Below, in pieces: positions 7,936 through 16,724 of a DNA stretch of 64,000 nucleotides. Origin of the DNA: an uncultured Victivallales bacterium (GTDB lineage: Bacteria; Verrucomicrobiota; Lentisphaeria; Oligosphaerales; JAFGRS01); contig CAILUI010000351.1 of assembly GCA_903837355.1 (NCBI GenBank), positions 1 to 64,000 of the forward strand, written 5' to 3'. Position 1 is the stretch's first letter. Each line of letters starts with the position of its first letter. The position numbers were made by a program, and so were the translations under genes. The notes below the pieces were generated by a model. It did not search any database. It was given only the letters and a program-made list of their open reading frames with translations, and was not told the origin of the DNA.

Positions 7936-9842
7936 TGATCGCATGGGTTCATCTCGGCATGCTGACGGGGCTGGCGGCGCTGGCCGTCCCGATCATCATC
8001 CACCTGCTGCGCAACCGGCGTTTTGAGCAGGCGGATCTGGGCAGTCTGCGCTTCCTGCGCCAGGCCGTCCAGGAGACGACCCGCTGGCGGCGCCTGCGCG
8101 ATGTGCTGCTGCTCTTTCTGCGCCTGCTGGCCATCGCCCTGCTGGTAGCCCTCTTTGCCCGGCCCTACTTTGCCGGTGCTGCCGGGCAGCGGGATCGGGA
8201 TACAGAGACCATCGTCCTCCTGGATGCCTCGGGGAGCATGACCGGCCGGCTGCTGGGCCGGCCCCTGTGGGACACCGTGCGCGAGGTGGGCCGGGAGATC
8301 GTCGCCAAGCTGCCGGACTCGGCCCGCACGGTGGTGGCCGCGTTCGCCGACCAGCCCGCCCTCACCCCCGACCTCCCCGACCAGCCCGCCGCCGGCGCCG
8401 GAACCGACTACGCCGCGGCGCTGCGCTGGGCCGCCGACCGCCTGCAGGCCTCGCCGTCCCGGATCAAGGAGATCGTGCTGGTCACGGATCTGCAGCGCTC
8501 GGGCTTGCCGCCGCAACCCTTGCCCAACTGGCCCGCTGACGTCACCGTGCGTCTGCGCGAGGTGCCGCAGCCCGGGCCGCATAACCTAGCCGTGGCCGGG
8601 GTGACCTGCCTGACGCCTTTCCCCGCCGCCGAGGCGCGTTTCGCGGTGCAGTTTGTCTGCTCCGGCACGCCGCCGCCCGGTACACTCGACGTGAGTTTCC
8701 AGATCGCTGGCCGGGAAGCCGAGTCGCGCTCCTTGCCGATGGGCACGCAGGAGGCCGTCTTCAGCGTCACGCAGCCGCCGGTGGGAATCTGCCGGGGCTC
8801 GGTGCGACTGGCCTCGGCTGATGCCTGGTCGGGTGATGACCGGTTGGACTTCGCCGTCACCCTCTGGCGGCCGCTGCGCCTGCTGCTGGTCGACGGGCAC
8901 CCGGCCCCGGTGAACCAGGACAGCGGCGCCTATTTCCTGGCGACCGCCCTGGCCGGTGCGCGTGACGGCGCCGGCCGCGCCGCCTACATCCTCGAGACCC
9001 GCAACGAGGTCGCTGGCCTGGAGGGTGCCGACGCGGTCTGGCTCTGCGATGTTCCCGCCATCCCCGAGGCGCAGGCAAAGGCTCTGGCCGACGCCGTCAA
9101 GCGCGGGATCGGCCTGGTGGTGTTTCTCGGGGACAACGCCGACGCGGCGGCGCTGCGCTCCCTGCGGCAGGCCGGCCTGCTGCCGGCGGCGGTCTCGGCG
9201 CGGCCCGTACCCGTGCCGGAGACCATCGCCGAGTGGGACATCACCCACCCCGTGATGCGCGCCTTTGGCGGCGCCGAAACCGGGACCCTGCGGCGCATCG
9301 TCCTCCGCGACGCCTTCGAGCTCAAGCCGGACCAGGGCAGCGTCGTCCTGGCCCAGCTTGCGGGCGGCCGCCCGGCGCTGGTGGCGGGGACCCTGGATTC
9401 AGGGCGGATGGTGCTGGTCGGCAACCCCTGCAGCCGCGCCTGGACCGACTGGCCTACCGAGCGTATCTACCTGCCCCTGATGCGCGAGATCGCGGCGCAC
9501 GTGACCGGCCTGCGTGAACGCAGTGGTGGGTTGGTCACCCGCCCGGCCTCGATCGCGACTCCCGGCACGCCCGGCCTGCACGAGGGCGAAACCTTGACGA
9601 TGGTGGTCCCCGACCCCCGTGAGGTCCGCGATGAACGCTGCCCCGAAGCCGATTTTCGGGCGGCCCTTGGCATCGGCCCCGCTCCCGAGGATGAGCACGC
9701 CAGCGCTGGCGAGGACACCCTGCCGCCCACCCGCGAACGGCGCCATGAGTACTGGCGCTGGCTGGCCCTGGCCCTGGCCGGAGTGCTGCTTCTCGAAGGC
9801 CTGCTCAGCGACGTGCCGCGGCGGCGCGGCGTCACACCTTAG
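7935..9842 (+). CDS. BatA-like membrane protein with VWA domain
   Basis: 635 residues from the ATG that overlaps the DUF58 stop (a GTG one codon earlier is also possible). Two N-terminal membrane segments (about 5-24 and 56-76) flank the short conserved 'RNRRF' loop of the BatA N-terminal domain. A VWA domain with MIDAS 'DASGSM' follows, then a long extracytoplasmic region and a C-terminal membrane helix near 605-622. It is the membrane partner of the MoxR/DUF58 pair. In Bacteroides and Leptospira such Bat proteins are linked to stress and oxygen tolerance; that role here is inference. Confidence 0.8.
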   Translation: MIAWVHLGMLTGLAALAVPIIIHLLRNRRFEQADLGSLRFLRQAVQETTRWRRLRDVLLLFLRLLAIALLVALFARPYFAGAAGQRDRDTETIVLLDASGSMTGRLLGRPLWDTVREVGREIVAKLPDSARTVVAAFADQPALTPDLPDQPAAGAGTDYAAALRWAADRLQASPSRIKEIVLVTDLQRSGLPPQPLPNWPADVTVRLREVPQPGPHNLAVAGVTCLTPFPAAEARFAVQFVCSGTPPPGTLDVSFQIAGREAESRSLPMGTQEAVFSVTQPPVGICRGSVRLASADAWSGDDRLDFAVTLWRPLRLLLVDGHPAPVNQDSGAYFLATALAGARDGAGRAAYILETRNEVAGLEGADAVWLCDVPAIPEAQAKALADAVKRGIGLVVFLGDNADAAALRSLRQAGLLPAAVSARPVPVPETIAEWDITHPVMRAFGGAETGTLRRIVLRDAFELKPDQGSVVLAQLAGGRPALVAGTLDSGRMVLVGNPCSRAWTDWPTERIYLPLMREIAAHVTGLRERSGGLVTRPASIATPGTPGLHEGETLTMVVPDPREVRDERCPEADFRAALGIGPAPEDEHASAGEDTLPPTRERRHEYWRWLALALAGVLLLEGLLSDVPRRRGVTP

Positions 9843-9905
9843 CGGGTTGCTCTGCCGCAGCGCCAGCCCAGACCACGCTCAACCAGCCGCCCTGTAATGA
9901 CCCCG

Positions 9906-10481
9906 TCAGCGGCTGGCGGGGCGCACCGATTGCAGCACACGGCTGGCTTGCCGGGCGCCCTGGGCATCGCTCCAGAAACAGAGCACATGGCCGTGGTGCG
10001 TGGGCAGGACGAAGAAGGCGCCCTGGAGGCGGCTGGCGACGCCGTCGCGGCGGAAGGTACCCGCCACGACCAGGCAGGCCTGGCCGCCGATGCGCTCCTG
10101 ACCGACGCGGTAGTCGAGATCAGCAATTCCCGGCGTGGCCTGCACGTGCGCCATGGCCTGTTGCGCCAAGGAGCTAAGGTCCGGTTTGCTGTCCGCCGGG
10201 AGCGCGCCGCCGCTGGCGACGACGGCAAGATGTGAGGTGCGCACTTGGAACAACGGTGCTGGCGCGCCGGCCACGCCAGCGCGGGAGGCCTCCGGCGCCG
10301 CCGGCAACTCCACCACCAGGCCGGTCCCCTCAAGGCTGTACATGGTCCAGCGCGGGCCCAGCCAGAGGGCCGTGACCAAGATCAGTCCGACGACCGTGGC
10401 CACCACCGCGAGCGTGGCCACTCGGCGTTGGGGCGTGGCGCTCAGGCGTGCGTAGAGCTGCTGGGCTGAGGCAGGGATCAT
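9906..10481 (-). CDS. hypothetical single-pass membrane protein
   Basis: 191 residues from ATG 10481, chosen for the GGAGAG upstream; a longer frame to 10631 adds only an Arg/Pro-rich stretch. One membrane helix lies at about 22-41, and the C-terminal 150 residues should be extracytoplasmic. No family recognised. It ends 63 bases from the end of the convergent BatA-like gene and may act with that operon only by proximity. Confidence 0.6.
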   Translation of the reverse strand: MIPASAQQLYARLSATPQRRVATLAVVATVVGLILVTALWLGPRWTMYSLEGTGLVVELPAAPEASRAGVAGAPAPLFQVRTSHLAVVASGGALPADSKPDLSSLAQQAMAHVQATPGIADLDYRVGQERIGGQACLVVAGTFRRDGVASRLQGAFFVLPTHHGHVLCFWSDAQGARQASRVLQSVRPASR

Positions 10482-10685
10482 AGACACCGTCTCTCCACGT
10501 TCCGTCCCCGGTGGCGCCGCCGCGTCGCGTTGGGCGGGCAGCGGGGGCCGCCGAATGCGCCCATACCGTAGTGGCGGGAAGCGCGCGCCGCCAGCCGGCG
10601 GCGCTGGCGCCCGCGTACGCCCCCGATACATTAGGGTCCGGCGGGCGCGCCTGGAGAGGCCGGCGCGGCGCGGTCAGGAGTCAGG

Positions 10686-11591
10686 ATGGCAGAGAGCTTA
10701 GCCGAGGTCGGCAGCGCCGCTGCGGGGCTGCGGGTTCTGGTGGTCGGCCAGGGCGAACGCGCCGCGGCGCGTTGCGCGTGGTATCGTGCTGCCGGGATCG
10801 AGGTGCTGGAAGGGGGCCCGGACGACCGTCAGGAGCTCCCGTCGGCGGCGCTGTACGACCTCTGCAGTGAGCCGGCGGAGCGTCAGCGCGCCCTGCGCCA
10901 ACTGCTGCGTCGACGCCACGCGGCGGTGCTCGTGGCCGGCCCGCTGGCGGCGACGGCGGCGGCCGCTGCCCACCTGGTCGCCGCCGCGCGGCGCCAACGC
11001 TGCCGTCTCGCGATCATGGGGGGCACACGCTTCGTGCCAGCCTGGGCGCGGCTGCAGGAATTCGTCTGCGGCGGCATCATGGGTGCGGTCCGCGAGGTCC
11101 AGGTGCAGGTCACCAGCACACCGGGGCAGGCGGCGGAGGCCTGGTCTGCGGCCATGAACCTCGGGCTGTGGCTGGCTGGCGATGGTGTGCCCGTGGCGGA
11201 GCAAACCACGCCCGCGAGCACGAGCTTCCTGGCCGGGTCGGCGCGCATCCGGGTGGCGGGACGGACGGACGGCACCGCCGCCGCGACGACCTGGCACGTC
11301 ACCCTCGTGGCCGACCTCGGGCAGGCCGTGGCCGCTACCGTTTACGATCTCGGCCTGCCCGGGCGGCAATGTCGGGACTCGTCCCTCGAGGTCACGCTGG
11401 GCGGTCGCCGGCGCCGGCTCGAGCTGCCTGCGGCCGACCCCGCTGGCAACGAACTCGCGGCGCTCCTCATCCGCCAGGGCGCCGGACTGCCCTGGCTGGC
11501 GCTCTGCGCGGCCGACCGTGCCGCGAGCTTGTTAGCCGTGCAGGAGGAGGGCGCCCGGAAAGTTTCCGTGACGCCGTTCGAAGCGAGTTGA
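10686..11591 (+). CDS. degenerate Gfo/Idh/MocA-like oxidoreductase
   Basis: 301 residues. A Rossmann-type start 'RVLVVGQGER' (about 16-25), the central 'FVPAWARLQEFV' and 'GAVREVQVQV' segments, and the C-terminal helix 'AADRAASLLAVQEEGARKVSV' region are all in the order seen in Gfo/Idh/MocA dehydrogenases. However, the EKP catalytic triplet is missing and the protein is shorter than the usual 330-380 residues. It may have lost dehydrogenase activity. It is followed by rplM; the likely rplM promoter overlaps its stop codon. Confidence 0.5.
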   Translation: MAESLAEVGSAAAGLRVLVVGQGERAAARCAWYRAAGIEVLEGGPDDRQELPSAALYDLCSEPAERQRALRQLLRRRHAAVLVAGPLAATAAAAAHLVAAARRQRCRLAIMGGTRFVPAWARLQEFVCGGIMGAVREVQVQVTSTPGQAAEAWSAAMNLGLWLAGDGVPVAEQTTPASTSFLAGSARIRVAGRTDGTAAATTWHVTLVADLGQAVAATVYDLGLPGRQCRDSSLEVTLGGRRRRLELPAADPAGNELAALLIRQGAGLPWLALCAADRAASLLAVQEEGARKVSVTPFEAS

Positions 11592-11616
11592 CAAGGGCGT
11601 AGAGGCGCGGTACGTT
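11588..11616 (+). promoter_or_regulatory. candidate rplM-rpsI promoter
   Basis: TTGACA at 11588-11593 (perfect; it includes the TGA stop of the previous gene) is followed after 17 bases by TACGTT (11611-11616; 3 of 6). The -35 and spacing are good; the -10 is weak. Confidence 0.45.
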
Positions 11617-11656
11617 AAGACCCTTTGTGATCATAGAAAAGCCACACGGACGTCTC

Positions 11657-11668
11657 CTTTAGCTAAAG
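11657..11668. promoter_or_regulatory. 12-base palindrome in the rplM leader
   Basis: CTTTAGCTAAAG is a perfect palindrome ending ten bases before the rplM ATG, where the ribosome binding site should be. No strong Shine-Dalgarno is visible, so this element may control access to the start codon. Confidence 0.4.
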
Positions 11669-11677
11669 TCAGTAACG

Positions 11678-12106
11678 ATGAAAACTTTTCTGCCCAAGGT
11701 CGATGAGATTGAGCGCAAGTGGTGGGTGATCGACGCGGACGGTCAGGTCGCAGGCCGCATGGCGGCGCGCGTGGCCGACATTCTGCGGGGCAAGCACAAG
11801 CCCACCTACACGCCCCATCTCGACTGTGGTGACTTCGTCGTGATCGTCAACGCAGAAAAGGTGCTGCTGACGGGCAACAAGGAAACGCAGAAGATCTACG
11901 AGGACTACTCCGGCTACCCCAGCGGCCTGAAGCGGCAGGTCGCCAAGGTCGTTCGCGAGAAGAATCCGGGGCGCATCCTGGAGCAGGCGATCTGGGGGAT
12001 GATGCCCCGGACCCGCCTCAGCCGGGCGCAGTACCGGAAGCTGAAGGTGTACGCTGGGGCGACGCACCCGCACGAGGCTCAGAAGGTCGAAAAACTCGAG
12101 TTGTGA
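11678..12106 (+). CDS. rplM: 50S ribosomal protein L13
   Basis: Full-length L13 of 142 residues, a large-subunit protein needed early in assembly. Characteristic stretches are 'RKWWVIDA', 'GRMAARVADIL', 'HKPTYTPH', 'GDFVVIVNA' and 'AIWGMMPRTRLS'. It is followed after 67 bases by rpsI, the near-universal bacterial pairing. Confidence 0.97.
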   Translation: MKTFLPKVDEIERKWWVIDADGQVAGRMAARVADILRGKHKPTYTPHLDCGDFVVIVNAEKVLLTGNKETQKIYEDYSGYPSGLKRQVAKVVREKNPGRILEQAIWGMMPRTRLSRAQYRKLKVYAGATHPHEAQKVEKLEL

Positions 12107-12173
12107 TCGGTTGCTACAGCCTCGGATAGATGGTTACACCGGGGCGTGACGGGCATAAAGAGGACACGTCAGA

Positions 12174-12572
12174 ATGGCTGTCGCAAAAGACGAAATCCTT
12201 GCTGTGGGTCGGCGCAAGTGTGCGGTTGCCAGGGTCCGGATGAAACCGGGCACGGGTAAGGTCATGGTGAACAAGCAGGAGTTCGCCGACTACTTCCCGA
12301 ACCTGACCGTGCGCAGCTACGTGACCCAGCCGCTGATGATCACCGGCACCACGGGTACCTACGACTTTGTGGCCAACATCAAGGGTGGTGGCGACATCGG
12401 TCAGGCCGGCGCCCTCCGGCACGGCATCGCCCGCGCCCTGCAGAAAGCCAAGATCGAGTTGCGCCCGGTGTTGAAGGAAAGCGGTATGCTGACCCGTGAC
12501 TCGCGCGTCAAGGAACGCAAGAAGCCCGGTCAGCCCGGCGCCCGCGCCCGCTTCCAGTTCTCCAAGCGCTAG
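12174..12572 (+). CDS. rpsI: 30S ribosomal protein S9
   Basis: Full-length S9 of 132 residues. It has the N-terminal 'GRRKCAVARVRM' segment, 'GGGDIGQAGALRHGIARAL', and the basic C-terminal tail ending in SKR that reaches the ribosomal P site. AGAGGA lies upstream of the ATG. Co-transcribed with rplM; a Rho-independent terminator follows. Confidence 0.97.
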   Translation: MAVAKDEILAVGRRKCAVARVRMKPGTGKVMVNKQEFADYFPNLTVRSYVTQPLMITGTTGTYDFVANIKGGGDIGQAGALRHGIARALQKAKIELRPVLKESGMLTRDSRVKERKKPGQPGARARFQFSKR

Positions 12573-12620
12573 AGCGCCGTCCGGCGTCCGAGCCGGTCAG
12601 TTTGTTGCGGTCATCTTCAG

Positions 12621-12660
12621 AACCGGGTCGGCGAGACTACGCCGGCCCGGTTTTTCGTTT
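12621..12660 (+). terminator. Rho-independent terminator after rpsI
   Basis: AACCGGG-CGGC and GCCGG-CCCGGTT pair around an eight-base loop and are followed by TTTTT. It separates the ribosomal protein operon from argC. Confidence 0.8.
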
Positions 12661-12696
12661 GGGGTGATAGCGGTTGGCGGCGGGGGAGGATCGAGC

Positions 12697-13725
12697 ATGG
12701 CTAAGGTCAGGGCAGCGATTGTGGGGGCGTCCGGGTACTCCGGCGAGGAGTTGATCCGGCTTCTGCTGAGCCACCCGCAGGTGGAGATCACCTGCGTTAC
12801 CAGTCGTCAGTACGCCGGGCAGGCGCTGGGGCAGGCCTTTCCGCGCTTCATGGAGTCGGCGCTGCGCTTCAGCGCGCCCGACGTTGCCGGTATCGCCGCG
12901 CTGGCCGACGTGGCCTTTCTCGCCTTGCCGCACGGCGTGGCGGCTGAGTATGCCGTACCGCTGCTGGAGCAGGGCGTTCGCGTTATCGACATCAGTGCCG
13001 ATTTCCGTCTGCGCGACGCCGCCGTCTACGAAAGCTATTACGGGGCGCCGCACCCGGCGCCGGCGCTGCTGAGCACGGCCGTCTACGGCTTGCCGGAACG
13101 CTACCGCGAACGCCTGCGGTCGGCGCGTCTGATCGCTTGCGCGGGCTGCTACCCGACCAGCATCATTCTGCCGACCGCGGCGCTGCTGGTGGCGGGTATG
13201 GCCCGGACCACGGGCATCGCGGCGGTGTCGCTGAGCGGCGTCTCCGGTGCAGGCCGCAAGGTGGATCTGGAGTACATCTTCCCCGAGTGTAACGAGAGTG
13301 TCAGGCCGTACAAGGTGACCGGGCACCGGCACCTGCCCGAGATCGAGCAGGAACTGGCTGCCGCCGCGGGCGTGCGCTCGTTGGCCATGAGTTTCGTCCC
13401 GCACCTGGTCCCGGTCAACCGCGGCATTCACTCGACGATCCTGCTCGAGGCGCAGCCTGGGGTGACCTTGGAGCAGGTGCATGGAGCCTTGCGTGCGGCC
13501 TACGACACGGAGCCCTTTGTGCGGGTCTTGCCGCGCGGCAGCCTGGCCGACACCAAGCATGTGACCTTCACCAACGTGTGTGAGATCGGCTGCGCCCTGG
13601 ACAGCCGCACCGGCCGGATCATCCTCTCCAGCGCCCTCGACAATCTGACCAAGGGCGCCAGCGGTCAGGCGGTACAATGCCTGAACCTGATCTGCGGCCT
13701 GGAGGAGACGGCGGGGCTGCGCTGA
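12697..13725 (+). CDS. argC: N-acetyl-gamma-glutamyl-phosphate reductase
   Basis: 342 residues. It catalyses the NADPH-dependent reduction of N-acetylglutamyl phosphate in arginine synthesis. The Rossmann motif 'AIVGASGYSGEEL' (7-19), the catalytic Cys C151 in 'AGCYPTS', and 'VSGVSGAGRK' and 'HRHLPEIEQEL' are typical. ATG 12697 is chosen for its GGGGGAGGA site and the correct N-terminus; the longer frame begins inside rpsI. No other arg gene is adjacent. Confidence 0.95.
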   Translation: MAKVRAAIVGASGYSGEELIRLLLSHPQVEITCVTSRQYAGQALGQAFPRFMESALRFSAPDVAGIAALADVAFLALPHGVAAEYAVPLLEQGVRVIDISADFRLRDAAVYESYYGAPHPAPALLSTAVYGLPERYRERLRSARLIACAGCYPTSIILPTAALLVAGMARTTGIAAVSLSGVSGAGRKVDLEYIFPECNESVRPYKVTGHRHLPEIEQELAAAAGVRSLAMSFVPHLVPVNRGIHSTILLEAQPGVTLEQVHGALRAAYDTEPFVRVLPRGSLADTKHVTFTNVCEIGCALDSRTGRIILSSALDNLTKGASGQAVQCLNLICGLEETAGLR

Positions 13726-13749
13726 GCGTTCGGCGCTCGGGAGCCCGTG

Positions 13750-13778
13750 TTGCACGACGGTGCCAGGGCGGCTAGATT
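13750..13778 (+). promoter_or_regulatory. candidate ilvC promoter
   Basis: TTGCAC (13750-13755; 3 of 6) and TAGATT (13773-13778; 4 of 6) are 17 bases apart, about 80 bases before the ATG. Confidence 0.35.
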
Positions 13779-13792
13779 AGCGAGTTGCAGGT

Positions 13793-13826
13793 GACACGCC
13801 CGGCCTTCTGGCGGCGGTGGCGTGTC
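13793..13826 (+). promoter_or_regulatory. leader hairpin before ilvC
   Basis: GACACGCC (13793-13800) and GGCGTGTC (13819-13826) form a perfect eight-pair stem with an 18-base G+C-rich loop, just before the GGAAAGGA ribosome binding site. There is no U-tract and no leader peptide rich in branched-chain codons is evident, so classic attenuation is not supported. Confidence 0.4.
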
Positions 13827-13857
13827 GAGTAACCAGAAACGGAAAGGATGCGGAACT

Positions 13858-14958
13858 ATGGCACTCATCGATTTCGGCGGCGTGAAAGAGGAAGTGATCA
13901 CGCGCGACGAGTTTCCGATGTCCAAGGCGCTGGAGGTCCTGAAGAACGAGACCATCGCCGTCATCGGCTACGGCGTGCAGGGCCCGGCCCAGGCCCTGAA
14001 CATGAAGGACAACGGCTTCAACGTCATCATCGGCCAGTCCAGCGCCTTCAAGCGTGATTGGGACCGCGCCGTGGCTGACGGCTGGGTGCCTGGCAAGACC
14101 CTGTTCGAGATCGACGAAGCGGCCCGGCGGGGGACGATCGTGCAGATGCTGGTGTCGGACGCCGCGCAGAAGCAGATCTGGCCGACCATCAAGAAGTGCC
14201 TCAACCCCGGCGATGCGCTGTACTTCTCGCATGGCTTCTCCATCGTCTACAAAGAGCAGACCGGCGTCATTGCGCCGACGAACGTCGATGTCATCCTGGT
14301 GGCGCCGAAGGGCTCGGGCACGTCGGTGCGCCGCAACTTCCTCTCGGGCGCCGGCATCAACTCCAGCTTCGCCGTCGCCCAGGACGCCACGGGCCGCGCC
14401 AAGGAGCGCTGCATGGCACTGGGCATCGCGGTCGGTTCCGGCTACCTGTTCCCGACCTCGTTCGAGGGCGAGGTGTACAGCGATCTGACCGGCGAGCGCG
14501 GCGTGCTGATGGGCTGCCTGGCCGGCGTCATGGAAGCCCAGTACCAGGTTCTGCGTGCCAATGGCCACAGCCCCAGCGAAGCCTTCAACGAAACCGTCGA
14601 AGAGCTGACCGAGAGCCTGATCCGGTTGGTAAGCGAGAACGGCATGGACTGGATGTTCGCCAACTGCTCCGCCACCGCGCAACGCGGCGCCCTGGACTGG
14701 CGGCCGAAGTTCAAGGCCGCTGTCCTGCCCGTGTTCGAGGACCTCTACCACCGCGTGAAGACCGGGGCCGAGACCAAGCGCGTCATCGAGACCTGCGGTG
14801 CCCCGAACTACCAGGAGCAGCTCGGCAAGGAACTGAGCGAACTCGGCAACTCGGAGTTGTGGCAGGCCGGCAAGGCCACCCGCAGCCTGCGGCCGAAGGA
14901 GGCCGCGCGGCAGATCACCGCCAACACCAAGGGCGTCGGCGGCCGCGGCACCAACTGA
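13858..14958 (+). CDS. ilvC: ketol-acid reductoisomerase
   Basis: 366 residues, the second common enzyme of valine/isoleucine synthesis (NAD(P)H and Mg2+ dependent). The N-terminal Rossmann loop reads 'GYGVQGPAQALN', and the acidic metal region includes 'DLTGERGVL' and 'AFNETVEELTES'. It is longer than the 330-residue class I enzymes and has the P-A-Q variant of the usual 'GSQGHAH' loop, as in some PVC and Bacteroidetes enzymes. ATG 13858 has GGAAAGGA upstream. No other ilv gene is nearby. A terminator follows. Confidence 0.92.
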   Translation: MALIDFGGVKEEVITRDEFPMSKALEVLKNETIAVIGYGVQGPAQALNMKDNGFNVIIGQSSAFKRDWDRAVADGWVPGKTLFEIDEAARRGTIVQMLVSDAAQKQIWPTIKKCLNPGDALYFSHGFSIVYKEQTGVIAPTNVDVILVAPKGSGTSVRRNFLSGAGINSSFAVAQDATGRAKERCMALGIAVGSGYLFPTSFEGEVYSDLTGERGVLMGCLAGVMEAQYQVLRANGHSPSEAFNETVEELTESLIRLVSENGMDWMFANCSATAQRGALDWRPKFKAAVLPVFEDLYHRVKTGAETKRVIETCGAPNYQEQLGKELSELGNSELWQAGKATRSLRPKEAARQITANTKGVGGRGTN

Positions 14959-15005
14959 GTTACGGACAGCGCCCGCGGGGCCGTTAGCGCGGCTCCGCGT
15001 CTCCC

Positions 15006-15044
15006 AACCCGTCTGGGGCGGCAGTGGCCGCCCAGGCGGGTTTT
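15006..15044 (+). terminator. Rho-independent terminator after ilvC
   Basis: AACCCG-TGGGGCGGC pairs with GCCGCCCA-CGGGTT (one small bulge, short loop) and is followed by TTTT. Confidence 0.75.
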
Positions 15045-15163
15045 CCATTTCTGGGTGGCCGTTCCCCTTGGAGCGGCGATTCCGTCTGGGTGCCGTGGGC
15101 CTCGCCAGGGCGGGTGTATGGTACGAGGGAACCGCGATTTCGACTCACCGGAGGACCCCGATC

Positions 15164-16654
15164 ATGACGGCCCCAGCATCTCTGTGGCGGTGTTCGCTGT
15201 GCGGGTATGTGCATGAGGGGGCGACGGCTCCGGAGTCCTGTCCGGTGTGTGGCGCGGACCAGGCCGAGTTCGGGCCGTATGAGGCATCTTCAGGAGCCCC
15301 CGCGAAAGCGCCGGGCGAACGCTGGCAATGCCTGGCTTGCAATGCCATCATCAGCGGGCCGACGCCGCCGGCGGAGTGCCCGGTGTGCGGAGCGTCGCAC
15401 GAGACCTTCGAGCCTGCCGGGCTGCCCGGAACGACGCTCGCGGGTGAGGCCCGGATTGCCGTGATCGGTGCCGGCATTGCCGGGGTCTCGGCGGCTGAAG
15501 CGATTCGGCAGGCCGCGCCTAACGCGGTCGTAACCCTGATCTCGCGCGAGAGCGCCCTGCCCTACTACCGCCTGAACCTGACGCGCTACCTGGCCGGAGA
15601 TATCAGCGTCGGCGAACTGCCCATGCATCCCGAGGACTGGTATGCGCAGAACGGCATCACGCTGCAGCGCGATGCCGAGGTCTTCCAGGTGGATGCGGAG
15701 CGCGGCAGCCTCGTGACCAGCGATGGCCGGAGCACGGATTTTGACGGGCTGGTGCTGGCGGTGGGTTCGCATCCCTTCATGCCACCTTTGGACGGTACGA
15801 CCCTGCGCGGCGTGTTTGCCGTGCGGACCGCACAGGATGCCGAGGCGCTGTTGCAGGCCGTGACGGGTGGCGGCGGCCCGGTGGTCTGCATCGGCGGCGG
15901 GGTGCTGGGGTTGGAGACCGCGGGGGCGCTGGCGCGGCGCGGTGTCGAGGTCACCTTGCTGGAGAGTCACGAGTGGCTGATGCCACGGCAGCTCAACCGC
16001 CGGGCCGCGCAGCGGCTGGAGCGGACGGTGCGCGGCCAGGGCATCCGGCTGATCTGCGAGGCGCGTACCGCGGCGCTTCTGGGCACGGCCGGGGCGGTGA
16101 GCGGGGTGCGCCTGGTCGACGGAACGGTGCTGCCGGCCCGAGTGGTGGTGATCACGACCGGCGTCCGTCCCAACACCTCTCTGGCGCGACGCATCGGGCT
16201 CGACGTCGCCACCGGCATCATCGTCGATAACCGCATGCGGACCTCGCACCCGAAGATCTACGCTGCTGGCGATGTCGCCGAGCACCACGGCGTGCTCTAC
16301 GGTCTCTGGGGCGCTTCGCTCACGCAGGGGACGATTGCCGGCCTCAATGCGGCCGGCGCGGACATCCCCGTCCTGGGCATGCCGCGCACCAGTAGCCTGA
16401 AGGTGCTGGGTCTGGATGTGATCAGCGTTGGGCAGTTCCAGGCGCAGGATGGCAGTTGGGTCGTGGTCGATGGCGAGGACCAGCAGCGCTATCGCCACTT
16501 CGTCTTCCGCGACGGAATCATGGTCGGTGCCATCCTCATGGGCGAGGGCGGGCTTGGACTGGCCACGCGCAAGGCGATCGAAGGCAAACAGAGCTTCGCG
16601 GCCCTGCTGCGCCGCAATGCCAGCGCCGCCGAGGTGGTGGCCGCGCTGGGGTAG
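15164..16654 (+). CDS. double-rubredoxin FAD-dependent NAD(P)H oxidoreductase
   Basis: 496 residues. Two rubredoxin-like zinc/iron knuckles at the N-terminus (CSLCGY with CPVCGA, about 9-31; CLACNA with CPVCGA, about 59-81) precede a pyridine nucleotide-disulphide reductase. That domain has FAD motif 'AVIGAGIAGVSAAE', NAD motif 'IGGGVLGLETAG' and a second FAD motif 'IYAAGDVAEH'. It resembles NADH:rubredoxin reductases with their acceptor fused on, and could pass electrons to peroxide or oxygen detoxification. ATG 15164 follows GGAGG at eight bases. The upstream in-frame extension is rejected. Confidence 0.85.
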   Translation: MTAPASLWRCSLCGYVHEGATAPESCPVCGADQAEFGPYEASSGAPAKAPGERWQCLACNAIISGPTPPAECPVCGASHETFEPAGLPGTTLAGEARIAVIGAGIAGVSAAEAIRQAAPNAVVTLISRESALPYYRLNLTRYLAGDISVGELPMHPEDWYAQNGITLQRDAEVFQVDAERGSLVTSDGRSTDFDGLVLAVGSHPFMPPLDGTTLRGVFAVRTAQDAEALLQAVTGGGGPVVCIGGGVLGLETAGALARRGVEVTLLESHEWLMPRQLNRRAAQRLERTVRGQGIRLICEARTAALLGTAGAVSGVRLVDGTVLPARVVVITTGVRPNTSLARRIGLDVATGIIVDNRMRTSHPKIYAAGDVAEHHGVLYGLWGASLTQGTIAGLNAAGADIPVLGMPRTSSLKVLGLDVISVGQFQAQDGSWVVVDGEDQQRYRHFVFRDGIMVGAILMGEGGLGLATRKAIEGKQSFAALLRRNASAAEVVAALG

Positions 16655-16724
16655 GATCGCAAAGGGCCGGTGTGAGGATGCCACCCGGCGCACCGAACGG
16701 TCCGCCATCCACCAGATCGCGCCT

